From: Clostridia bacterium
Lineage (GTDB): Bacteria; Bacillota_A; Clostridia; Oscillospirales; CAG-272
Reading direction: 5' to 3'
DNA: 26,183 nucleotides
Assembly: GCA_017500625.1 (NCBI GenBank)
Contig: JAFVYX010000124.1
Location: 1-26,183 of the forward strand
Part shown: positions 15,724 to 22,151 of the stretch, piece by piece
Position numbering within the stretch: the stretch's first letter is position 1
Layout of the letters: every line of letters begins with the position of its first letter
Made by a program: the position numbers and the translations under genes
Notes under the pieces: generated by a model
Database searches by the model: none
What the model was told of the DNA's origin: nothing
Seen by the model: only the letters and a program-made list of their open reading frames with translations

Positions 15724-17856
15724 TTAGGTTCTGTTTCTGCGGATCTGGTCCTGCACGAGGGTGACGATCGCCTCGTCGACCACGGCCTCGGCCATCTCAT
15801 CGTTCTGCTCACTGAGAAGCTCGGTGGCGGCGGAAAACGCCTCGGGCAGGTAGCTCGTGAAGGCGCGCTTGAAGAGGACGCGCAGCTCCTCCTCGCCCGT
15901 GGCGGTGCGGCCGTTTTCCTCAATGATGACGGCCAGCGCCTCGCGGAGCATCTTGTCGAACGAGAAGCGCATGCCGTCCGAGATCAGCTTGTCGATCTCC
16001 TTTTCGATCGGCGCCCGCTTCTCCTCGTAGCGCACGCGCTCGGCGCGGAGGGACTCCTCGTAATCGGCGATGATCTCCTCACGGCGCTTCTGCTCGGCGG
16101 CCAGCTTCTCGCGGAAGGATTCCTTCTGGCTCTTCAGCTCCTCGGAAAGCTCGGCGATCGCGGTCTCCTTTTCCTCGATGTACTTGGCCTTATCGAGCGA
16201 ATAGGGGCGCTCGTAGACCTCGTAGTAGTCGTAGAAGGAGCGCAGGGCGAAGATGTAGTTGTAGTTGTTGACAAGGTCGTATTCCTCGCTGTCCCAGAGC
16301 CAGGCGCCCTCCTGCTTCTTCTTCAGGATCTCGTCCTTATAGGAGCGCATATCGTACTGGGGATAGGGAATGATATAGCGCGAGACCGTGCAGTAGGTCT
16401 TGATGATGAGGGGCGTGAGGTTCTGCAGGGCGATGCGCTGCTTTCTGAGGGCCTTGGCCTGGTTGACGGGGGAGCGGGGATCGTCCTGATCGTCAACGGG
16501 GAGCGCGCAATGGAGTTTCAGGAAGAAGTTGTCGTACATATCGCCGCGGCCGTCACGCGTGAGCTTCTTGAAGAAGCGCTGGACGCAGGGCACGGAGTAC
16601 TGGAGCTTATCGTAAAACTCGTCCGAGAGGGCGCTTTCCTTGTAGTCAAGGTCAACGCCCGCCGCCATCATGATGTTGATGGCAAAGAGGACGTTGAACA
16701 TGGCGTCACTGCCGCTGCTGTTCTCAATGTCCTCGGCGGTCACGGGACGGAAGGCGTGGTTAAAGAAGATCTTGGTGGTATCGACGTTTCGGAACTGCAG
16801 GTCGACGTAGCGGCCCGCGTCGATCACGCTCTTGTTGAAGCGGTGATAAGCGGCGTAATTTTTGCGGAGGAAGGTGAAGTCGCGGAACAGCTCCTGCTCA
16901 TCATCGCGGATCTCAATGCCGTACTCGCGCTCATCGCACTCGGCGATGATCGCGGAAAGCTCGGAAAGCGACAGATCGACGTTGCCGTCCAGCGTCACGC
17001 GCCCCTCGGCACGGCATCTCTCGTAGATCGCGGCACGCAGGCGGCGCAGGGTGTCAAGACTTCTCGGGAAGAACTCGTAAAAGGAGAGGTACGCCTCACC
17101 CGCGAGGTAGGTATGGAACAGCGAAAGCTCGGTCTTTCCGTGCTTGTCCTTCGCAATGGGGGTAAAGGTCCAGCCCTTGTACTTAAGGTTCTGCCCGTCG
17201 TAGTCGTAAAGCGGCGTGTCGCTGCCCGAAAGACAATAGTCGATGCCCTCCTCGCCGTTCACGAGAAGCGCCGAGCCGCTGATAAAGTCCATCGTCCTGA
17301 TGAGCAGGTCGTCCACGAAGGCGATCTCGGCGCGCGTGCGCTCGGTGTCGTCCGCCATGGCGGGCACAAAGCGCAGAGGAAGCTCGATCGCATTCTGCTT
17401 CTTATCCAGGTCGTAGTAAAGGAGGTTGCGGACCTCGATGAGGATACGGAAGAACAGAGTGGCCGTCTCAAGGTAGGTGTCGATGACGTCCTCGGCAACG
17501 TAGGGCGTGGCATCAAAGTCGAGCGTTTCGGTGCCTGTCTTCAGGATCCGCTCAAGGATATCCCCAAGCGTCGCGTTGACCTTGGCCACCGCCTCGGGAT
17601 AGCGCGAGAGGGTGAGGTTGTACTTGGCAAGCTCCGTGAGCGTCAGAAGGCCGTAGCACTGGCTGATGACGCCCGTCTCCTTGCCGCCCTCACGGAAGAG
17701 GAAGCCGTCCTCGGCCCCCGCGTTCAGTTCATAGGAGAGGAAGTCACGGAGGATCTCCTCACCCACCTCGTTACGGTTGCGGTACAGATTGAATACGCCG
17801 CGGGAGTCCTTGCGGAGCAGGGGATCGACAAAGGTCCTTTTTTCGGTTTTAGCCAT
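15724..17856 (-). CDS. Large operon protein of unknown function with C-terminal coiled coil (710 aa)
   Basis: I do not recognise a family with confidence. The first 130 residues contain a helical stretch (SQCYGLLTLTELAKYNL) that faintly recalls alpha/alpha toroid repeats; this is only a hint. The middle (about 150-540) is mixed, with many aromatic residues. Residues of about 557-625 are a strong coiled coil (repeated E/K/R with heptad spacing), followed by a helical tail. There is no signal peptide or membrane segment. Its ATG at 17856 overlaps the end of the TIR gene by 8 bases (ATGGCTAA), so the two are translationally coupled. The coiled coil suggests oligomerisation or a scaffold linking the TIR protein and the ATPase. 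Confidence 0.75.
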   Translation of the reverse strand: MAKTEKRTFVDPLLRKDSRGVFNLYRNRNEVGEEILRDFLSYELNAGAEDGFLFREGGKETGVISQCYGLLTLTELAKYNLTLSRYPEAVAKVNATLGDILERILKTGTETLDFDATPYVAEDVIDTYLETATLFFRILIEVRNLLYYDLDKKQNAIELPLRFVPAMADDTERTRAEIAFVDDLLIRTMDFISGSALLVNGEEGIDYCLSGSDTPLYDYDGQNLKYKGWTFTPIAKDKHGKTELSLFHTYLAGEAYLSFYEFFPRSLDTLRRLRAAIYERCRAEGRVTLDGNVDLSLSELSAIIAECDEREYGIEIRDDEQELFRDFTFLRKNYAAYHRFNKSVIDAGRYVDLQFRNVDTTKIFFNHAFRPVTAEDIENSSGSDAMFNVLFAINIMMAAGVDLDYKESALSDEFYDKLQYSVPCVQRFFKKLTRDGRGDMYDNFFLKLHCALPVDDQDDPRSPVNQAKALRKQRIALQNLTPLIIKTYCTVSRYIIPYPQYDMRSYKDEILKKKQEGAWLWDSEEYDLVNNYNYIFALRSFYDYYEVYERPYSLDKAKYIEEKETAIAELSEELKSQKESFREKLAAEQKRREEIIADYEESLRAERVRYEEKRAPIEKEIDKLISDGMRFSFDKMLREALAVIIEENGRTATGEEELRVLFKRAFTSYLPEAFSAATELLSEQNDEMAEAVVDEAIVTLVQDQIRRNRT

Positions 17857-19066
17857 GATACATTCTCCTTATCGTTTCAATGTTTACTTGAATGAGGGGT
17901 AAAACGCCGTAACGGGCGTCGCAGAAATCGTAGTCGGTGTCGGCCGTGCCGTCCCGCACGCCGCACAGCGTGGAGCGCGTGCCCCCCTCGGTGTCCGAGA
18001 GCCAGGCAAAGATCTGCGCGTCCTCCCCGAGCGTGCGCTCGCAAAGCTCGGTGGCCGAGAGCGCGGGAAGCGTCCCGCCGAGGCGGAGGACGACGTCCTC
18101 CGAGGGAAGCGAGAGCGAGACGAGCGCCTCTCTTTCCTCCTCGGTGAAGCCAAGGTGGAGGAGACGGTCAAGCGCCTCCCTGACCGCGGCCTCGGTACCG
18201 AAGGAGGCGTCCAAAAGCTCCTTGGAGAGAAGCGTTGCGGTGTGCCCGTCGGTCTCCAACAGCACCCAGGTCAGCGGCTCAAAGAGGTACTGCCGCCGAC
18301 CGCGCGTCATCGCCCTCTCACCGTGCAGCTCGGTGACCTCGCCCTCAGCGCCCCCCGTAGCCCCCGTGGCCAGAGAGCGCGGGTAGCTCCCCAGCGTGAT
18401 CTCGCGGCGGCCGTTGACGCTTTTGGCCAGGGAGCCGAAGGCATCGGTGACCTCGCTCTCCGCGGCGCGGCTGTCGGTCACGGCGAGGGGATTGGTCGCG
18501 GCCACCGCCGAGACGATGTCGGCAATATAGTCGCCCGTCCTCAGAACGTAGATCTTATCGCGGTTGAAGGCACGGAGAACGGTCAGGACGCGCTCCTCGG
18601 GCAACACCTCCGAAAGCCGCGCGGGGGAGAGGTGGGCGCATTTCAGAAACGCCGACCGCACCACCGAATAGACCGAGCCGTCCTCGGGAGCCAGCACACA
18701 AAAGGCGCGCAGCTCGGGGCGGCGGGCGGCGATCTCCTCGAAAATGGCGATCTCACGCTCCACGGCGCTCCGTCCCGTGGTATCGCTCCCCGCCGAATCG
18801 TTGACGAGGCAGTTGACGTCAAAGAAGAAGATGATGCCGCAGCACCGCGGGTCGGAAAGCCGATCGCGCACCGTCTCGTGCCAGACCTCGCCGCTCTTCA
18901 GCTCCTTGTCGTACCACAGGTTGAGCCCCGCCGCGTAGAGGGCGTCAAGATCGGGGTACACCGCCTCGGCCGAGGCGTGGGCGTAGGAGATGAGAACAAA
19001 CTCGGCGTTCGGCAAAAGGCGCTCACGGTCAAGGTAGGTCCTCGGTTGTCCTTTACTCTCTGTCAT
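17849..19066 (-). CDS. TIR-domain protein with a DUF6273-like C-terminal domain
   Basis: The protein has 405 residues. A TIR domain covers about 20-175: EFVLISYAHAS (strand A and box 1), LNLWYDKELKSGEVWHETV (the BB-loop region and following helix), CCGIIFFFDVNCL, then SAVEREI, where Glu103 or Glu105 is the candidate catalytic NADase glutamate. Residues of about 221-400 resemble DUF6273 (ITLGSYPRS; FEPLTWVLL..DGHTATLLSKELLDAS; a closing GVLPLIQVNI). TIR enzymes cleave NAD or form cyclic ADP-ribose isomers. It is the first gene of the operon, behind a strong promoter, with a 46-base leader. The ribosome site before the ATG is weak (GTAGGATAT). I infer a signal-producing or NAD-depleting role; the DUF6273-like part may sense or bind a target. 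Confidence 0.87.
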   Translation of the reverse strand: MTESKGQPRTYLDRERLLPNAEFVLISYAHASAEAVYPDLDALYAAGLNLWYDKELKSGEVWHETVRDRLSDPRCCGIIFFFDVNCLVNDSAGSDTTGRSAVEREIAIFEEIAARRPELRAFCVLAPEDGSVYSVVRSAFLKCAHLSPARLSEVLPEERVLTVLRAFNRDKIYVLRTGDYIADIVSAVAATNPLAVTDSRAAESEVTDAFGSLAKSVNGRREITLGSYPRSLATGATGGAEGEVTELHGERAMTRGRRQYLFEPLTWVLLETDGHTATLLSKELLDASFGTEAAVREALDRLLHLGFTEEEREALVSLSLPSEDVVLRLGGTLPALSATELCERTLGEDAQIFAWLSDTEGGTRSTLCGVRDGTADTDYDFCDARYGVLPLIQVNIETIRRMYHG

Positions 19067-19118
19067 TTCGGGAATATCCTACAAATTCTTTTATTGTACT
19101 ATAAAATAATACAAGAAT

Positions 19119-19147
19119 ACTATACCACACGCGCGACAAAGTGTCAA
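19119..19147 (-). promoter_or_regulatory. SigA-type promoter of the seven-gene TIR/RyR operon
   Basis: On the minus strand, TTGACA (19147-19142), a 17-base spacer, then TATAGT (19124-19119). The start is expected near 19112. The leader (19067-19112) is very A/T-rich and contains a second TATAGT at 19104-19099. No other convincing promoter was seen inside the operon. Confidence 0.88.
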
Positions 19148-19448
19148 GACAAAATTCCGCACGCCGCGACCTTTTGCGACAGGAAACGGTGATGCCCCCT
19201 TGTTTATTGCATAGTATTTTTTACATTTTTGTTGTTTTCTCGGCATACGTGTGCGACGTTACGGGGGAATTTGAAAAAAAGCGCTGAGTAGCGGCGCCTC
19301 CGCTACAGAAAAAACAGCGGAGGCCTTATGGAGATGAGTGACGGGGAAAGCAAAACCGCGACAGAACGGAAAGACGGCAGAGGCGAAGGCGGTACGCGCC
19401 AAAAAACAAGAAGTCCTTGCACTTATTCACTATCTTTTGACTCTCGTA
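19148..19448. other. Divergent intergenic region with alternative hairpins
   Basis: No supported gene. It contains an A/T-rich part (19200-19240) and two mutually exclusive stems: GTAGCGG (19288-19294) with CCGCTAC (19300-19306), or CCTCCGCT (19297-19304) with AGCGGAGG (19316-19323). There is no U tract after either. The frames open through 19338-19529 have no family similarity and precede the promoter. Confidence 0.5.
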
Positions 19449-19477
19449 TTGACTTTTCGTACCGCGTATCCTACAAT
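19449..19477 (+). promoter_or_regulatory. SigA-type promoter of the ceramidase-like/SGNH unit
   Basis: TTGACT (19449-19454), 17-base spacer, TACAAT (19472-19477). The start near 19484 gives a leader of about 46 bases with AAGGAAAG before the ATG at 19530. This rules against using the longer open frame from 19338. Confidence 0.82.
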
Positions 19478-19529
19478 ATTACTCACAACGGTACGGCGCG
19501 CGGACGGCGCGCAAGGAAAGGACGCCGAT

Positions 19530-20744
19530 ATGAAAGCTTCTGTGGGAAAGGTCGCGATCACGACCGAGAAACTACTTGCCAACGACACCCTGTTCGCCAA
19601 GATCCTTTTGCTTTGCGAGGGAGAGGCGACCGTGGCCGTTATTTCTTTGGATTACATTTCTCTGGGGGGCGACATCGGCACGCTGTCGGACGGCTTCTAC
19701 CCTGCCCTGCGGCGCGGTCTTGCCGCGCTTGGCATCGGTGACGTCCTGTGCGGCGCCACGCACACGCATACGCTTGAGCCGATGATCGTGCCCGAGGACG
19801 AGGTTCTCTCCCGTATTCTGCACGCCGCCGAGGCGCTGCTGGGGGAGCTGCGCCCTGTCCGCCTTGCCTTTGGCACGGCGCACGAGGGATCCTTTCTCCT
19901 GAACCGCGACCTGCCGCTTCACGACGGAAGCGACTGGCCCGTCCGTCAGGCGCACCCCCTGCCGCCCGAGGGGGCGTACGACCGTCTTTCCCCCGTGGAC
20001 GACCGCGTGAACATTCTCCGCGTGCTGGACGATAACGGCCCCGTGGCTACCCTCTTTACCTACGGCTGTCACCCCCTGGACGGCTACGCCAACAACCGTG
20101 CGACCGCGGGCTTCCCCGGCGTTGCCGAGCGCCTCATCGAGGCGGGCGCCGGCGGCATTGCCATGATGCTGCAGACCACGGCGGGCGACGTGTGCGAGCT
20201 GGATTACAAGGACTTCGGAAAGCCGAAATCCTGCGAGGACAACGGCCGCCGCCTCGGTGAGGCGGTGCTGTCCGCGCTCGGCTCGCTCTCCCCCCTCGGC
20301 GCGGGGCTGGGCGCCGCCACCGAAACGGCCTATCTGCCCTACCGCCGCGACTTTGACGAGAAGATCGCCGCGATCGAGGAGCGCGAGCGCACGCTCTGCG
20401 TGGAGATGGGCGGCTGTCCGCTCGGCTTCAAGGCGTTTTTGCCCCTCTACCTCTCCTATCTCACCTCTCCCGACTATCCCCTCGCCGAGAAGTACGAATA
20501 TCTGCGCGAGGAGGAGCTTGGCCGCACCCAGCTCCGCGACCAGGACAAGATCAACCGAAAGAACATTGAGAAATACCTCGCCAACATCGCGCGCATGGAG
20601 GAGATCTCGCGCCTGGCCAACGAGAGAAGCGTCCTGCTCTGGCACCGCGACCGCGTGGCCGCCCTCGGCAACGGCGTGACGGTGGACGTCACGGGAATCC
20701 GCATCGGAGAGATCGTGCTCTCTCGGCCCCCTTTGAGCCCCTGA
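19530..20744 (+). CDS. Neutral/alkaline ceramidase-like hydrolase, frameshifted near the 3' end
   Basis: The protein has 404 residues as read. Family marks of neutral ceramidase N-terminal-type hydrolases are GATHTHTLEPM (His-x-His metal site, near residues 77-87), YGCHPLDG, TAGFPGVAERLIEAGAG and MLQTTAGDVCE. The family is metal-dependent and cleaves amide bonds in ceramide-like lipids, but intracellular bacterial members of unknown substrate are common; no signal peptide is seen here. The frame ends at a TGA (20742-20744) just after a run of five C (20727-20731), while the expected C terminus continues in another frame to 20944. One additional C would restore one continuous protein of about 471 residues. 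This could be a recent mutation or a base-calling error. It is first in a two-gene unit with an SGNH hydrolase. Confidence 0.8.
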   Translation: MKASVGKVAITTEKLLANDTLFAKILLLCEGEATVAVISLDYISLGGDIGTLSDGFYPALRRGLAALGIGDVLCGATHTHTLEPMIVPEDEVLSRILHAAEALLGELRPVRLAFGTAHEGSFLLNRDLPLHDGSDWPVRQAHPLPPEGAYDRLSPVDDRVNILRVLDDNGPVATLFTYGCHPLDGYANNRATAGFPGVAERLIEAGAGGIAMMLQTTAGDVCELDYKDFGKPKSCEDNGRRLGEAVLSALGSLSPLGAGLGAATETAYLPYRRDFDEKIAAIEERERTLCVEMGGCPLGFKAFLPLYLSYLTSPDYPLAEKYEYLREEELGRTQLRDQDKINRKNIEKYLANIARMEEISRLANERSVLLWHRDRVAALGNGVTVDVTGIRIGEIVLSRPPLSP

Positions 20745-20944
20745 CCTCGGTCGGCGAGCTTCTCCGCGAGCGCTACGGCGACCGTGTGTGGCTCGCCTCC
20801 TATTCCAACGGCTATCAGCATTACGACGCCACCGCCGACAAGTACGGGACCGACGCCTACGAAACGCGCGAATGCGATCTCGATCCCTCGTGGACCGACG
20901 CCTATCTCGCCGCTGCCGACCGTGTGATCAAGGCCCTGCGATGA
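20727..20944 (+). pseudogene. Out-of-frame C-terminal part of the ceramidase-like gene
   Basis: Read in the frame of ccc-ttt-gag at 20730, the sequence gives PFEPLTSVGELLRERYGDRV, then SYSNGYQHYDATADKYG and YETRECDLD, ending at the TGA 20942-20944. The gene family ends with just this pattern: a G-E-P-type motif, then a YxNGYxxY segment and a YE...C segment. The stop overlaps the ATG of the SGNH gene (ATGA), which is the arrangement expected if this frame were the true end of the upstream gene. Confidence 0.8.
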
Positions 20945-21897
20945 GACGGGATTTTTTCGGAAAGCGCGTCGCCTTTCTCGGCGACAGCATCGTTCAGCAC
21001 GGCACCTTCCTTGATTTCATGCGCGCCCGTCTTGACGGCATCGCGGGGGCACCCCGCCTTTACAACCGCGGCCTCGGCGGCAATCGCTCTATTATGGTCG
21101 AGGGACTGTTTGCCGATGAGATCGCCTCGCTCCGCCCCGACGTCACCTTCGTCCATTACGGCGTCAACGACCTTGGCGTATGGCTGTACGACACCGCACT
21201 CGAGGTCACGCCCGCCGTCCTCGCCGAACGGCGCGAGCGCGACGAGGCCTACCGCGCAGGGCTGGTACGCACGGTCGCTTTGCTTCGGGAAGCGGGCATC
21301 ACCCCCGTTCTCTGCACGCCGATCCCGCTCGACGGATACCTCCGCGAGGAGGAGGACATCGTCACCCTGGCGGACAACCAGGAGAAGGGGGAAAGGATCC
21401 GCGATACGCTCTACCGAAGAGCGACCTTTGCCCGTCTCAACGAAGCCCTTTCGGCCTATAGAGAAACCGTTTTCGCAATCGCCGCAGACGGGGGTGCCGA
21501 GGTCTGCGACCTCGGGGCGGCGTTCCGCACCGCGCAAACGCCCGAGGGCGGCCTTTACCAGAAGGACGGCACGCACCTCTCTTACGACGGCAATCGTCTC
21601 CTCGCCAAGTGTTTCCTTTCCCATATCGGCGTCGCCTGGGACGGCACACCTCTCCCCCTCTCCGAGCGGCACGCCGCCCTCCGTGAGCGCGAACAGACCG
21701 AGCGGAGCGTGCAGTACGTCAAGTGGGCACTCTTCCACCCGATGTGGGGGCGCGACGTTGAGGACAGCGAGGTGGGCGCCGCCGCGCTTCTGGAAGCTCC
21801 GACGCTGGAGCGTCACAAGCGCCTGGCCATTGAGGACTATCTCAAAAACGGAAAAAGCGCCGAGGGCCTGCGGGCCGAGATCGAGGCGCTCTCATAA
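20941..21897 (+). CDS. SGNH/GDSL-family hydrolase
   Basis: This 318-residue protein has all four SGNH blocks: FLGDSIV near residues 12-18 (nucleophile Ser), GLGGN (block II Gly), YGVND (block III Asn) and DGTHLSYDGN (block V Asp and His). The fold is that of small esterases, lipases and carbohydrate deacetylases acting on acyl esters. The ATG at 20941 overlaps the TGA of the out-of-frame ceramidase tail; the frame is open back to 20788, but that part is the ceramidase C terminus in another frame. No signal peptide is visible, so it is probably cytoplasmic. The coupling to a ceramidase-like hydrolase suggests deacylation of a lipid or glycan. The substrate is unknown. Confidence 0.92.
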   Translation: MRRDFFGKRVAFLGDSIVQHGTFLDFMRARLDGIAGAPRLYNRGLGGNRSIMVEGLFADEIASLRPDVTFVHYGVNDLGVWLYDTALEVTPAVLAERRERDEAYRAGLVRTVALLREAGITPVLCTPIPLDGYLREEEDIVTLADNQEKGERIRDTLYRRATFARLNEALSAYRETVFAIAADGGAEVCDLGAAFRTAQTPEGGLYQKDGTHLSYDGNRLLAKCFLSHIGVAWDGTPLPLSERHAALREREQTERSVQYVKWALFHPMWGRDVEDSEVGAAALLEAPTLERHKRLAIEDYLKNGKSAEGLRAEIEALS

Positions 21898-21931
21898 AAA
21901 AACGCCCCTTGACGGGCCAAGAAGAGCACAA

Positions 21932-21972
21932 AAGCAGCCGATACAGAGTGGATTCCGTATCGGCTGCTTTCT
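21932..21972 (+). terminator. Hairpin after the SGNH gene, probable terminator
   Basis: AAGCAGCCGATAC (21932-21944) pairs perfectly with GTATCGGCTGCTT (21957-21969) around a 12-base loop. Only a short T run follows, so efficiency is uncertain. Confidence 0.6.
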
Positions 21973-22085
21973 ATCGCGCCGTGCAGGGCTGCTCTGCCTG
22001 CCCCCAAAGCCCGCGCGGAGTGCCCTCGGAGAAAGAGGCACTGCCGTGAAGGCGGGAATTGACAAATCGATGTTTGTTTTTTCCA

Positions 22086-22115
22086 TTGTTTTGCAAAAGT
22101 GCGACACGCTATAAT
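22086..22115 (+). promoter_or_regulatory. SigA-type promoter of the TIM-barrel hydrolase gene
   Basis: The -10 box is a perfect TATAAT (22110-22115). The best -35 candidate is TTGTTT (22086-22091) at an 18-base spacing. The leader of about 30 bases ends in AGGAGG (22141-22146). Confidence 0.7.
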
Positions 22116-22151
22116 AGAGGTGTATCGAACCGACAACGTCAGGAGGTTTTT

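Noticed and set aside
7195..19066. The operon as a plasmid-type partition locus because of the ParA-like ATPase
   Set aside because: There is no ParB-like gene, no iterated parS-like sites and no replication gene; the neighbours are TIR, RyR and SLOG genes.
19338..19529. N-terminal extension of the ceramidase-like protein with a hydrophobic stretch that could look like a signal peptide
   Set aside because: The promoter at 19449-19477 lies inside it, and AAGGAAAG before the ATG at 19530 starts the protein exactly where family similarity begins.
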